From assembly GCF_036347135.1 (NCBI RefSeq), contig NZ_CP108938.1, positions 558,001 to 622,000 on the forward strand: a stretch of DNA of 64,000 nucleotides, given 5' to 3'. The notes beneath the pieces are model-generated. The model did no database searches and was not told the DNA's origin. It saw only the letters and a program-made list of their open reading frames with translations. The stretch's first letter is position 1, and every line of letters starts with the position of its first letter. The stretch is from Streptomyces sp. NBC_00775. GTDB taxonomy: Bacteria > Actinomycetota > Actinomycetes > Streptomycetales > Streptomycetaceae. Below, piece by piece: positions 49,506-57,565 of this stretch. Made by a program: the position numbers and the translations under genes.

Positions 49506-50312
49506 TCAGCTGTAGGTGATGTCGGACGCCGCGTACTTGCAGTACGTGCCGTCGGCGTCGGTGCCGTTCTTGGTCGGCTCCGCCCCGGTGTTGTTGCCGA
49601 TGTACTTCTGGCAGGGGATGATCTTCTTGCTGGTGTCCCCGACCATCTTGATGCCCTTCAGGGTCGCGCTGTCGCCGTAGTTGGTGTTGATGCCGACGAT
49701 CCGGCCTCCCTTGTAGGTGGCCTCGATGGTGTTGAGGTTGATCGTCCGCTTGTACTGGGTCTTGCAGTTGCCGCACGACCGGACGAAGGTGCCGAAGGTC
49801 TGCACCGCGAAGTTCGAGACGTTCAGCGTTCCGGCGCCGTTGAACTGGAACACCTTGTCGCTGGCCTCCTTCGCCCCACCGCCGGACACGGTGTAGACGT
49901 TGGAGGACGAGGAGCCAAGGAACGTCGCCGCGTCCTCGCCGACGTCCTCCCACCAGACGTTCTGCAGCGTGCAGCTGCCCAGACAGTGGATGCCGTCCGC
50001 CGCGGGGGAACCGATGATGACGTTCTTGAGAACGGTGCCGGCGGCCAGTTCCAGGATCGGCCCCTGATCCTCCTCCTGGCTGCCGCTGCCCAGGTCACCG
50101 GTGCCGTAGAGCCGCAGCATCCCGTAGTCCTTGGTTCCGGAGACCGAGATGGTGGAGGAGACCGCCTGACTGCCGCTCGCGGTGGGCCAGGTGGCGGCAC
50201 TCGCCGGCGTCAGCGCGCCTTCTGTCATGATCATGGCAACCGAGAGGCCGAGTGCGGCCAGGGTGCCGGTCAGAGCGCGCCGGCGGGCGCGCGCACGTAC
50301 GGGTGAAGTCAT
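49506..50312 (-). CDS. Secreted pectate lyase, PL3 family
   Basis: A 268-residue exported enzyme. The long signal peptide (about 1-39, ending ASA) is followed by ATWPTASGSQAVSSTISVSG and the PL3 core with ADGIHCLGSCTLQNVWWEDV, GEDAATF and KVFQFNGAGTLNVSNF, plus paired Cys (RSCGNCKT). PL3 lyases cleave polygalacturonate using Ca2+ and a Lys/Arg base; TQYKRTINL is the likely basic segment. It starts 31 bases after the PL1 stop and is probably co-transcribed with it. Confidence 0.92.
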   Translation of the reverse strand: MTSPVRARARRRALTGTLAALGLSVAMIMTEGALTPASAATWPTASGSQAVSSTISVSGTKDYGMLRLYGTGDLGSGSQEEDQGPILELAAGTVLKNVIIGSPAADGIHCLGSCTLQNVWWEDVGEDAATFLGSSSSNVYTVSGGGAKEASDKVFQFNGAGTLNVSNFAVQTFGTFVRSCGNCKTQYKRTINLNTIEATYKGGRIVGINTNYGDSATLKGIKMVGDTSKKIIPCQKYIGNNTGAEPTKNGTDADGTYCKYAASDITYS

Positions 50313-50343
50313 GTCCCGTTGCCTTCTTCCAGGTGGGGGGTGG

Positions 50344-51324
50344 TCAGAGCTGCCCGGCGCCCGCGCCGGACGTGACCGACGCGACGACGGTCGAGGCGGG
50401 TTCGGCGGTGTAGCTGTAGGGCGGGGTGGTGAAGCTGCCGACCTGCGAGACCTCGGTGGCGGCTCCGCCGAGGTCGTTGCCGGTCAGGTTGGCGTAGCCG
50501 TCCACATCGCTGTCCCGGTTGGTGGTGACGGCGACCTCCGTGTCGCGGAACACGTTGTTCTCGACGAGCATCTGGGCGCCCATCCGGGAGTGCACGGCGG
50601 TCTCGGCCCCGACGACGTAGTTGTCGTAGAAGTGCCCGGTGCCGAAACGCAGGCTCGGGATGCGGGAGTTGACGTTGTTGAACCAGTTGTGGTGGTACGT
50701 CACCCGCAGATGCCCGGTGTCCTCGCTCGCGTTGTTGTCGCTGTGGCCGACGAGCGAGCCCTTGTAGTGATCCTTGAAGGTGTTCCAGCTGACGGTGACG
50801 TAGTCGGAGCCATGATTGATGTCGAGCAGACCGTCGTAGTAGTCCTTGCCGTGATCGAGGTCGGACGAGAAGGAGTTGTGGTCGATCCACACCTTCGTCG
50901 ACGCCTGCACGGTGATGCCGTCGGCGGGCTTGAGCGGCTTGCTGATGTTCAGATTGCGGACGACGACGTTGGTGACCTTCTTCAGGCGCAGTCCGCCGCC
51001 GGTGAACCCGGACGACGAACCGACGCCCAGGACCGTGGTGTTGGAGCCGATGTCGACCTGACCGGTCAGCGAGATCAGGCCGTTGACCTTGACCACCTTG
51101 GCCGCGTCACCGGTGACCGCCGTCTTGAAGGCGTCGAGCGTGGTGACGGTGACGGCGGTCGCACTGCCTCCGCCGGTGGTCCCGGCGCCGAAGCCGACCG
51201 GCGAGGTCTCGGCGGCGCCGGCGGACTGCGGCAGAACGAGAACCGTGGTGACGGCCAGGGAGGCCGTCGCGGCCGCCGCCAGGGCCAGTTGGCGGGCGCG
51301 CCTTCGTGGGGGGCGAGTACGCAT
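50344..51324 (-). CDS. Secreted pectate lyase, PL1 family
   Basis: A 326-residue exported parallel beta-helix enzyme: signal peptide about 1-37 (ATASLAVTTVLVLPQSAGA), then TLDAFKTAVTGDAAKVVKVN, VWIDHNSFSSDLDHGKDYYD (vWiDH region), DGLLDINHGSDYVTVSWNTF and VTYHHNWFNNVNSRIPSLRF with the catalytic Arg. It should cleave pectate endolytically. First gene of the PL1-PL3 pair. The leader contains an AAGCGCTT box (51535-51542) of the type bound by LacI-family sugar repressors. ATG 51324 is preceded by AAGGGA at slightly long spacing. Confidence 0.93.
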   Translation of the reverse strand: MRTRPPRRRARQLALAAAATASLAVTTVLVLPQSAGAAETSPVGFGAGTTGGGSATAVTVTTLDAFKTAVTGDAAKVVKVNGLISLTGQVDIGSNTTVLGVGSSSGFTGGGLRLKKVTNVVVRNLNISKPLKPADGITVQASTKVWIDHNSFSSDLDHGKDYYDGLLDINHGSDYVTVSWNTFKDHYKGSLVGHSDNNASEDTGHLRVTYHHNWFNNVNSRIPSLRFGTGHFYDNYVVGAETAVHSRMGAQMLVENNVFRDTEVAVTTNRDSDVDGYANLTGNDLGGAATEVSQVGSFTTPPYSYTAEPASTVVASVTSGAGAGQL

Positions 51325-51681
51325 GCGGGTGTGTCCCTTCGGGAGCATCCGTGGGTCATGTACGCGAACGACGTACTTCATACGGAACAGCATGTGGCGC
51401 GCGGCAATACTCGTACGGGGACTCATGGGGCCCTGGTGCGTTCACTTGCCCAGGTGGTGCGGCTCGGAGATCTGGTGTCTCGTATACGAGATGTCACACG
51501 CGGGTCACGCTGCTGAACGGGAAACGTAAGGGGCAAGCGCTTTCTAGTCAACGCTTCACACAGAACACATCCGGCCAACTCCCGCATCACGCGGATTCCC
51601 GCGGAGCTCTGGAGCCCGGTGCCGCGGTGCTCGAGCGGAGCCCTGGAGCCCGGTGCGGCGGCGCTCAGGGCGGCGACACGG
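51325..51681. promoter_or_regulatory. PL1 promoter region with AAGCGCTT box; no gene
   Basis: A 357-bp gene-free stretch between the divergent-side PL1 leader and the first ArsR gene's 3' end. GCAAGCGCTTTC (51533-51544), centred on the palindrome AAGCGCTT, is a probable LacI-type operator about 210 bases before the PL1 start. Near 51606-51670 an imperfect direct repeat (CTGGAGCCCGGTGC, twice, 39 bases apart) is of unknown meaning. Confidence 0.5.
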
Positions 51682-52032
51682 TTATGCGGTCGGCTTCGTC
51701 TTTCCCTGAGCGGCCTTCAGGTCGGCGAGCAGTTCGGCCTGCCCCGCCAGCACTCCGGAGAGGATGGTCCGCGCGACCCTGAGCAGCTCCGCCACATGCG
51801 GGCTGGTCAGCGAGTAGTAGACGGTCGAGCCTTCCTTGCGGGTGACGACCAGGTTCGCCCGCCGCAGCACGGCCAGCTGCTGGGACAGGTGCGCGGGCTC
51901 GATCCCCACCTCGGGCAGCATCTCCGCCACCGCGTACTCCCGCTCGCTCAGAAGCTCGAGGACGCGGATACGTGCCGGATGCCCGAGCGTCTTGAAGAAC
52001 TCGGCCTTCAGTTGGTACAGCGGCGTACTCAT
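51682..52032 (-). CDS. ArsR-family transcriptional regulator
   Basis: A 116-residue winged-helix protein with the family core AEFFKTLGHPARIRVLELLS, recognition helix EPAHLSQQLAVLRRANLVVT and wing RKEGSTVYYSLTSP. No Cys ligand motif (such as ELCVCD) is present, so it is not a classical As/Cd sensor. It is about half identical by eye to the ArsR protein at 54748-55089 and flanks the other end of the SulP operon. It lies 150 bases downstream of the HATPase gene in the same direction, so it could also be read from that operon. Confidence 0.92.
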   Translation of the reverse strand: MSTPLYQLKAEFFKTLGHPARIRVLELLSEREYAVAEMLPEVGIEPAHLSQQLAVLRRANLVVTRKEGSTVYYSLTSPHVAELLRVARTILSGVLAGQAELLADLKAAQGKTKPTA

Positions 52033-52182
52033 GCTGCCGTCCCCTCTCCGACCCGCCGGCACGGACGTACCGACCGCTCCTCGGCGCCTCGCACCCGCCC
52101 ACTCGTCACACCCATGCGGACCATCCTCGCCTGCCGGGCAGGCAGGACCCAATTCGCGTCCCTTTTTGCGCGGGACCCCCCT

Positions 52183-52608
52183 TCACAGCGGCAGGGTGAT
52201 CCAGATGCTCTTGCCGTTGCCGTCGGCGTCGCCGCGAACCACCGCTGAACCGCCGAGGCCGAGAGTGACCTCCATGACCGTCGCGAGGCCGCCGGTGCCG
52301 GACGCCGCGACGCTCGCGTCCAGGGCCGGCCGGAACGGGTGACGGTCGTGGACGGCGAACGCCAGACAGTCCCGGCCCGCCGCGTAGACGATGGTGATCT
52401 GCGGCGAGAGCGCGGCGGCGTGCCGGACGCTGTTGGTGACCAGTTCGCCGAGGATCAGCAAGGCGGGGTCGACGGCGGGATGGCGGCGGCTGATCCCCCA
52501 CTCGATCAGGGCTTCCTCCGCGGTCTCGCGGGCCGTGCGCACGGCCGACGGTATGGCGGGCAACGTCAGGACATGCCGGTAGGGCAGGGCCTCCAGCCGC
52601 GTGCTCAT
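52183..52608 (-). CDS. RsbW-type ATP-binding regulatory protein
   Basis: A 141-residue HATPase of the anti-sigma/serine kinase group: N-box ILGELVTNSVRHAA, G1-like FAVHDRHPFRPAL and G2-like GTGGLATVMEVTLG. Streptomyces has many such stand-alone proteins that bind sigma factors or anti-anti-sigma STAS domains. Its ATG overlaps the PPOX-like stop by four bases (ATGA), and the operon also encodes a SulP protein with a C-terminal STAS domain, a possible interaction partner. Confidence 0.88.
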   Translation of the reverse strand: MSTRLEALPYRHVLTLPAIPSAVRTARETAEEALIEWGISRRHPAVDPALLILGELVTNSVRHAAALSPQITIVYAAGRDCLAFAVHDRHPFRPALDASVAASGTGGLATVMEVTLGLGGSAVVRGDADGNGKSIWITLPL

Positions 52609-53018
52609 CGGCGCTCCGAGCTGTCGCCCAGGCGGAATCCCGCGAGGGACCGGGGATGGATCCGGATGACGGCGTCGTGCGGGCCGTGGGCCCAGCCGCT
52701 CAGCGTCCGGTGGTAGTGCGCGGCTTCGTCGCGGTCGGTGATCACTTCGGCATGCCCGGTGGCGGTGACGCTCCAGCCGGTGCCGGTCCGGGGGTCGATC
52801 TCCTCGACGTGGTACGTCGCTGTCGGCGGGACCGCGGCCGCCTGGACCGGGGTGCGCACGACCAGGTTCCCGAACTCCCACACGTGCCGCGCCGGACGGA
52901 CGACGGTCAGCTCCCGCCGCACGTACACCAGTCGTCCCAGCGCGGCCCCCTCCAGCAGCCACAAAGCCTCCGCACCGGAGACCTCGACCATGCGCGGTGA
53001 TGCGGGGGTGGTGCTCAT
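52605..53018 (-). CDS. Pyridoxamine 5'-phosphate oxidase-like (PPOX) flavin/F420-binding protein
   Basis: A 137-residue split-barrel protein with ALWLLEGAALGRLVYVRREL at the N-terminus, a central strand set (VWEFGNLVVRTPVQA) and GTGWSVTATGHAEVIT, typical of small actinobacterial PPOX-class proteins that bind FMN or F420 and often appear in stress regulons. The C-terminal IRIHPRSLAGFRL is also typical. It is coupled to the SulP gene upstream and the RsbW-like gene downstream by ATGA overlaps. Confidence 0.88.
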   Translation of the reverse strand: MSTTPASPRMVEVSGAEALWLLEGAALGRLVYVRRELTVVRPARHVWEFGNLVVRTPVQAAAVPPTATYHVEEIDPRTGTGWSVTATGHAEVITDRDEAAHYHRTLSGWAHGPHDAVIRIHPRSLAGFRLGDSSERR

Positions 53019-54751
53019 CGGGCTCGTTCCTCGCTCGCGGCCCGGGGATCCGGGTGGGTCTTCGGGGTGGGTACGGCGGGCAGCAGGCCGGCCAGTTCCA
53101 GGTGTTCGCGGGCGCCACGGATCGCCTCGGGGGTGGTGGCGTACTCGCGGCCCTCCAGGCGCAGCAGGTCGAGCGCTCCGACGGAGTCCAGTACCTGGCG
53201 CTGGCCCGGGCGTATGCCGGAGGTCATGACGGCGATGCCCCGCCGGTGCAGTTTCTGCACCGCGTCCTTGAGGACCAGGGCACCGGTGGCGTCCATGGTG
53301 CTCACCCGGGACATGCGCAGGATGACGACCCGGACGTCGGCGACATCGGTCAGCTCCAGCAGAAAGCGGTGGGCGGCGGCGAAGAACAGCGGACCGTCGA
53401 TGCGGTAGGCCACGATGTGTTCGGCCAGCAACGCGTGTTCCTCCGCACTGTGGTCACCGCGGTCCAGCGGCACCTGGTCGAGGCTGGCCTGCTGGGCGAC
53501 CGCGCGCAGGGCCAGGGTGCCCGCCACGACCAGGCCGATGATCACGGCGTAGACGAGGTCGAGGGCGAGCGTGGCGACGGCGGTGAGGACGAGGATCAGC
53601 GCGTCGGAGCGGGTGGCCCTCGCCATCGCCCGGAGCGAGCCGACCTCGACCATGCGGATCGCCGTGGCCAGCAGCACACCCGCCAGCGCCGCGAGCGGGA
53701 TCTTCGAGACGAGGGGCGCGGCCGCGAAGACGATCACCGCGAGGATCGCGGCGTGCGTGAGTGCGGCGAGCCGGGAGCCCGCGCCCGTACGGACGTTGAC
53801 CGCGGTCCGTGCGATCGCCCCCGTCGCGGGCACTCCGCCGAACAGCGGCGCCGCGATGTTGGCCAGCCCCTGTCCGAACAATTCCCTGTCCGGATCGTGC
53901 TGCTGCCCGACCGTCATGCCGTCCGCGACCGAGGCCGAGAGCAGCGACTCCAGGGCGGCGAGCGATGCCACGGCGACGGCGGGGGCGAGCAGCGTGCCGA
54001 ACGCGCTCAGGTCGAGGAACCCGAGGGAGGGAGCGGGCAGCCCGGACGGGAGGGTGCCGATCGCCTTGGCCGAGTCGAGCCCGGCGAGCCGGGCCACGAG
54101 CGTGGCCGCGACGACGGCGATGAGGGAGAAGGGGAGAGCCGGCCGCCATCGCGCCCCGACCAGCATGACCACAGCCACGGCCGCCGCGAGGGCCACGGCC
54201 GTCCAGTTCGGCTGCCGTACGAACTCCTCGACGGCACGCCAGGTGACCACCAGCACGCGGTCGCCGTCGGGTTTGGCCACACCCAACGCGTTCGGCATCT
54301 GTTGCAGCCCGATCACGCAGGCGATGCCGAGCGTGAAGCCCTCGACGACCGGCGCGGGCACGTATTGCATGTACCTGCCGGCCTTGAGGGCTGCCAGGGC
54401 GACCAGCATCACGCCCGCCATCAGGCCGACCGTCAGCACGCCCGACGGCCCGTGCTCGGCCACGATCGGCACCAGCACCACGGTCATCGCGCCGGTCGGT
54501 CCGGACACCTGAAGATTCGACCCGCCGAAGAGCGCGGCGAGCGCCCCGGCGACGACCGCGGTCGCCAGCCCCGCCTCCGCGCCGAGACCGGAGGAGACCC
54601 CGAACCCGAGGGCCAGGGGCAGCGCGACGACGGCCACGGTGAGCCCGGCGAGCAGATCACGCCGGGGGGCGCGCGCCATCTCCGCCAGGTCGGCGCGGGC
54701 AGGCAACAGCGCGGAGATCCGGGTCCGGGCCCGGTCGAACGCCCCGCTCAT
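53015..54751 (-). CDS. SulP-family anion transporter with C-terminal STAS domain
   Basis: A 578-residue membrane protein: short cytoplasmic N-terminus, about 12-14 transmembrane helices (LLAGLTVAVVALPLALGFGV; SGPTGAMTVVLVPIVAEHGP) and a C-terminal STAS domain (about 440-545; VVILRMSRVSTMDATGALVL). SulP proteins carry sulfate, bicarbonate or other anions with Na+ or H+. STAS domains resemble anti-anti-sigma factors, which makes the co-encoded RsbW-type protein notable. ATG 54751 overlaps the ArsR stop (ATGA), so expression is coupled to the regulator. Confidence 0.94.
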   Translation of the reverse strand: MSGAFDRARTRISALLPARADLAEMARAPRRDLLAGLTVAVVALPLALGFGVSSGLGAEAGLATAVVAGALAALFGGSNLQVSGPTGAMTVVLVPIVAEHGPSGVLTVGLMAGVMLVALAALKAGRYMQYVPAPVVEGFTLGIACVIGLQQMPNALGVAKPDGDRVLVVTWRAVEEFVRQPNWTAVALAAAVAVVMLVGARWRPALPFSLIAVVAATLVARLAGLDSAKAIGTLPSGLPAPSLGFLDLSAFGTLLAPAVAVASLAALESLLSASVADGMTVGQQHDPDRELFGQGLANIAAPLFGGVPATGAIARTAVNVRTGAGSRLAALTHAAILAVIVFAAAPLVSKIPLAALAGVLLATAIRMVEVGSLRAMARATRSDALILVLTAVATLALDLVYAVIIGLVVAGTLALRAVAQQASLDQVPLDRGDHSAEEHALLAEHIVAYRIDGPLFFAAAHRFLLELTDVADVRVVILRMSRVSTMDATGALVLKDAVQKLHRRGIAVMTSGIRPGQRQVLDSVGALDLLRLEGREYATTPEAIRGAREHLELAGLLPAVPTPKTHPDPRAASEERAR

Positions 54752-55089
54752 CGTGTGCCGACCTCAGCTTCTCGCAGCTCGGCCAGGAGTTCGTCGCGCC
54801 CGGAGAGCATCTCGGTCAGGATCCGCCGGGCCGCCCGCATGAGATCCGCGACGTCCCCGCCGGCCAGTTCGTAGACCACTGTGGAGCCGTCGCGCTTGGA
54901 GGTGACGATGCCCGAACGGCGCAGCACCGCCAGTTGCTGCGAGAGCGCGGACGGCTCCACTTCGATGGCGGCCAGCAGATCGCGCACCGGCTTCGGTCCG
55001 TCCTGCAGGAGCTCCAGGACCCTTATGCGCACGGGATGCCCCAGCATGCGGAAGAACTCCGCCTTGGCCTGGTACAGCGGTACCGACAC
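54748..55089 (-). CDS. ArsR-family transcriptional regulator, first gene of the SulP operon
   Basis: A 113-residue winged-helix protein: AEFFRMLGHPVRIRVLELLQ, recognition helix EPSALSQQLAVLRRSGIVTS and wing KRDGSTVVYELAGG. No thiol metal site. GTG 55089 is chosen because GAGGAG is five bases upstream and it matches the paralogue's start (S-x-PLYQ). A near-perfect 20-bp AT-rich palindrome (55182-55201) in its promoter is the likely operator. It probably represses its own operon (SulP, PPOX-like, RsbW-like) and perhaps the divergent PhnA-like gene. Confidence 0.92.
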   Translation of the reverse strand: MSVPLYQAKAEFFRMLGHPVRIRVLELLQDGPKPVRDLLAAIEVEPSALSQQLAVLRRSGIVTSKRDGSTVVYELAGGDVADLMRAARRILTEMLSGRDELLAELREAEVGTR

Positions 55090-55181
55090 GACTCCTCGAC
55101 TTCCCCATGCGAGCGCCTGCCCCGGGCACACGGTCGCGGCACCGGGACTCGCTGCGGTTGCAGCCGACACAGCATCTAAGC

Positions 55182-55201
55182 AATTGCGAAATTTTGCAAT
55201 T
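55182..55201. promoter_or_regulatory. 20-bp AT-rich palindrome, probable ArsR operator
   Basis: AATTGCGAAATTTTGCAATT is symmetric except for one pair (G/T at positions 7 and 14). It lies between the divergent ArsR and PhnA-like genes and stands out by its A/T content. Confidence 0.75.
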
Positions 55202-55251
55202 ACGCATCTGTCGAGGATCCTGGTACCCCGGACATGGATCAAGGAGCAGCG

Positions 55252-55467
55252 GTGAGCGAGACCAAGGACAGCAACGGGAACCTCCTGGCGGACGGCGACT
55301 CCGTCACGGTGATCAAGGACCTGAAGGTGAAGGGCACCTCGGAGACCCTCAAGCGCGGGACGCTGGTGAAGAACATCCGCCTGACCGGCAAGCCCGACGA
55401 GATCGAGTGCAACACGAAGAAGGTCAAGGGCCTGGTCCTGAAGACCACCTTCCTGAAGAAGGCCTGA
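55252..55467 (+). CDS. PhnA/YjdM-like protein, C-terminal domain only
   Basis: A 71-residue protein ([20 protein letters not shown], then GTLVKNIRL and [12 protein letters not shown]) equivalent to the C-terminal SH3-like domain of PhnA (YjdM). The N-terminal zinc-ribbon present in the roughly 110-residue Escherichia coli type is absent. GTG 55252 is preferred over ATG 55234 because AAGGAG lies six bases before it. Function of PhnA proteins is still unclear despite the historical phosphonate label. The divergent ArsR operator lies upstream. Confidence 0.88.
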   Translation: MSETKDSNGNLLADGDSVTVIKDLKVKGTSETLKRGTLVKNIRLTGKPDEIECNTKKVKGLVLKTTFLKKA

Positions 55468-55504
55468 CATCGGGCCCGGCCCACGGAGGGGACCGGGCCC
55501 GATG
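55468..55504. terminator. 12-bp perfect hairpin between PhnA-like and nuclease-like genes
   Basis: CATCGGGCCCGG (55468-55479) pairs with CCGGGCCCGATG (55493-55504). It begins right after the PhnA-like stop and serves both convergent genes. Confidence 0.85.
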
Positions 55505-55512
55505 CCGACGCG

Positions 55513-56037
55513 TCAGCTGAGGCCGAGGTCGGAGAGGGCGGTCGTCCAGTCGGTGATGATGGCGTCCTGGGCGTCGGTGAGGCTGACGGTGCCGGCGCAG
55601 ACGGCCTTCTTGAGCTTGTTCTCGACCGTGTCCTTGTTGGCGGCGGTCTTCGTGCCGTACTCGGGCTCGGGCCAGAGGTTGAGCGCGCTCTTGGGGGAAC
55701 CGCCGAGCTCGAGGGGGACGAAGTGGTCTTCCTCGTAGTCGGAGGTGGAGGTGTCGGTGTAGCCGTACTCGACGATCTGCTTCTTCTTCAGAGCAGTGGT
55801 GTACGAGCTGGAGGGCCGTACCGTCGCGGTCCAGCCGGAGACGCAGATCGTGGAGTCGATGGTGTCCTGGGTGACGTCCGGGTTGAGGTCGCCGGGCTGG
55901 CAGCTGGGGTCGGGCAGCGGAAGGTAGTCCTGGCTGCAGCTGGCGGCGTGCGCGGTGCCGGCGGTGACGGTGAGCCCGGCGGCGGCGAGGGCCAGCGCGG
56001 ACAGACTGGTGACGAGGGGACGGGATATGCGGGACAT
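55513..56037 (-). CDS. Secreted HNH/His-Me-finger nuclease-like protein
   Basis: A 174-residue exported protein: signal peptide (about 1-31, ending AHA), NPDVTQDTIDSTICVSGWTA, a basic KKKQIVEYGYTD segment, then DYEEDHFVPLELGGSPKSAL followed by NLWPEPEYG. The E-D-H-x-P-L-E-L-G-G pattern and the following N resemble HNH-type nucleases with the catalytic His in EDH. Likely an extracellular nuclease or nuclease-derived protein, common in Streptomyces. Downstream Cys pairing (SCSQ, PSCQ, TICVS, AVCAG) suggests disulfides. Confidence 0.82.
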   Translation of the reverse strand: MSRISRPLVTSLSALALAAAGLTVTAGTAHAASCSQDYLPLPDPSCQPGDLNPDVTQDTIDSTICVSGWTATVRPSSSYTTALKKKQIVEYGYTDTSTSDYEEDHFVPLELGGSPKSALNLWPEPEYGTKTAANKDTVENKLKKAVCAGTVSLTDAQDAIITDWTTALSDLGLS

Positions 56038-56265
56038 CGTGGGGGTCTCCCGATGTGGTGCCCGGCAGAATTCCGGGCGGTCGTGGGCATGACAGCACCG
56101 GGAACTTCTATGCGGGTAGACCCTTTGACTCGACCGGGAGACCCTTGGTTGAAGATTTATCCATGGCCTGACCGCTGTAGGTGAAGTCATGGCCTGGGCT
56201 TGGTTGTTGGGTGAGACACCACCGACGAGGGCCAGAGAAGTTAGCGTGCACCTGTCATTACTCAG

Positions 56266-56463
56266 GTGAAGGTGCACCACGTGCACAAGGGGGAAGTTCC
56301 CCTGGGGAAGACGCGCGCGCCCGCAGTTCTGGGTCGCCTGGCCCTCGCGTTACTCGCGGGGGCCGTTCTCGTTCTGGCGCAACTCACCAGCGCCGGCGGC
56401 TACTTCACGGCATACGCGGACACCGCGCGCACCGGTGAATTGCCCCGACGGCATGACCCCTAG
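56266..56463 (+). CDS. Possible 65-residue single-helix membrane or exported peptide
   Basis: A short GTG-started frame whose product has a basic start (KVHHVHKGEVPLGKTR) and one hydrophobic helix (LALALLAGAVLVLAQL). Codon bias is acceptable, but no clear ribosome-binding site is present. A GTGCAC-CAC-GTGCAC inverted repeat covers its first codons. It may be real or a shadow of the nuclease-like gene's promoter region. Confidence 0.3.
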   Translation: MKVHHVHKGEVPLGKTRAPAVLGRLALALLAGAVLVLAQLTSAGGYFTAYADTARTGELPRRHDP

Positions 56464-56485
56464 CGGTACGCGGCACGTCGGGGCG

Positions 56486-56872
56486 TCAGGGCGTCAGCGT
56501 GATGCGGATGCCCACCGTGCCGCGCTCGCCCCGGCGCAGGCGGCTGCCGAAGAGGGTGAGGCGACCGACGAGACCGTACTTGCGGGCGACGAGCTGCCGG
56601 TAGTGGGCGGTCGCGGCCGCGTCGACCACCTCGGCGGTGGCCGGGACCTGTTCGCCGGTCGGATTGCCCCGCACGTCGCAGGGTCCCACCAGAACGTCGG
56701 CGCGGTTGCGGATCCGCTTCACCTTCCAGCTGTCCGCGGGGGTCCAGGCGCCGAGCGCCGCACCGTCCCGCACGACCCACACCGGCGTGGCGACTCCCGT
56801 GCCGTTCTTGCGGTAGCTCGTGATCAGCAGGTACTTGCCCGAACCGAGCGTGTCCAGCGAAGCCTCGTCCAT
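56486..56872 (-). CDS. PPOX-class F420-dependent oxidoreductase-like protein
   Basis: A 128-residue split-barrel protein: DTLGSGKYLLITSYRKNGTG, TPVWVVRDGAALGAWTPA, KVKRIRNRADVLVGPCDVRG and C-terminal RGERGTVGIRITLTP. This is the TIGR03666-like group of F420-binding PPOX proteins (from memory). A cytoplasmic reductase of unknown substrate is likely. Starts at ATG 56872. Followed leftward by the nuclease-like gene after a spacer; it is preceded by a terminator at 56891-56920. Confidence 0.85.
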   Translation of the reverse strand: MDEASLDTLGSGKYLLITSYRKNGTGVATPVWVVRDGAALGAWTPADSWKVKRIRNRADVLVGPCDVRGNPTGEQVPATAEVVDAAATAHYRQLVARKYGLVGRLTLFGSRLRRGERGTVGIRITLTP

Positions 56873-56890
56873 GGCGGAAGTCTAAGCGGC

Positions 56891-56920
56891 CGGTCCGGGC
56901 GCCGCAGGGCGCCCGGACCG
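56891..56920. terminator. 13-bp perfect-stem terminator after the HAD phosphatase gene
   Basis: CGGTCCGGGCGCC (56891-56903) pairs with GGCGCCCGGACCG (56908-56920), loop GCAG. It lies immediately downstream (leftward) of the HAD gene. Confidence 0.85.
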
Positions 56921-56926
56921 CTCGGT

Positions 56927-57565
56927 TCAGGACAACTGGCCGTCGTAGTCGGGCAGCTTGAAGGTGCGCTCGGCGTGGCCTCCGACGAGGTCGGAGGTGT
57001 TGTTGCCGACGTTGGCGATGATCGTGTAACCCAGGGACTCGATCTGCGCCCGCTTGCTGGTCTTGTAGGCGCTGACCTCGTCGAAGAGATCCGGCAGATC
57101 ACGCACGTAGAGGCCGGAGACCGGATAGCCGACGGTCTTCAGGTTCCACTTCGTCTCGCTGGCGATGATGCCGGGGCGCGCGGTGACGAAGAAGATGTCG
57201 ACGCCCCGGGAGTGCGCGTAGCGAGCCAGTTCCAGGGAGGCCTTGACCGCCGGGGTGGGGAGCGCGTACCAGGGGTGGAAGTCCGTCTCCAGCGTGGTGT
57301 TGTCGATGTCGAAGACGAGGGCGAGCTTCTGTCCGCCGGCGTTCGCGGTGCGCTGTTCGACGTACGGCAGCGCCTGGTCGATAACGGCCTGGACGTCACC
57401 CTGCCAGGTGGCGTAGTCGACGTCGGCCTGGGCCGCGGTGGTGCTCACCGCCGCCTGGACCGGGGCCGCGGCGGCGGACCCGGCCGCGGTGACCGTCCCT
57501 CCGATCCCCAGCGCCACGACCGCCGAGACCGCGCCTATCCTGCGCCCCACACCGCGTCCTGTCAT
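56927..57565 (-). CDS. Secreted HAD-superfamily acid phosphatase (class B type)
   Basis: A 212-residue exported phosphatase. Signal peptide (about 1-34, ending AAA), then the HAD core LALVFDIDNTTLETDF (nucleophile Asp and general acid Asp), FFVTARPG (motif II region), KTSKRAQIESLGYTIIANVG and a final GNNTSDLVGG carrying the motif IV acid. It resembles the PF03767 plant/bacterial acid phosphatase B group. Released phosphate could be the purpose. ATG 57565 matches the start of the signal peptide. Confidence 0.88.
   Translation of the reverse strand: MTGRGVGRRIGAVSAVVALGIGGTVTAAGSAAAAPVQAAVSTTAAQADVDYATWQGDVQAVIDQALPYVEQRTANAGGQKLALVFDIDNTTLETDFHPWYALPTPAVKASLELARYAHSRGVDIFFVTARPGIIASETKWNLKTVGYPVSGLYVRDLPDLFDEVSAYKTSKRAQIESLGYTIIANVGNNTSDLVGGHAERTFKLPDYDGQLS

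Noticed and set aside
55252..55467. Phosphonate-utilisation role for the PhnA-like protein
   Set aside because: No phn genes are nearby, the zinc ribbon is missing, and the PhnA name is historical.
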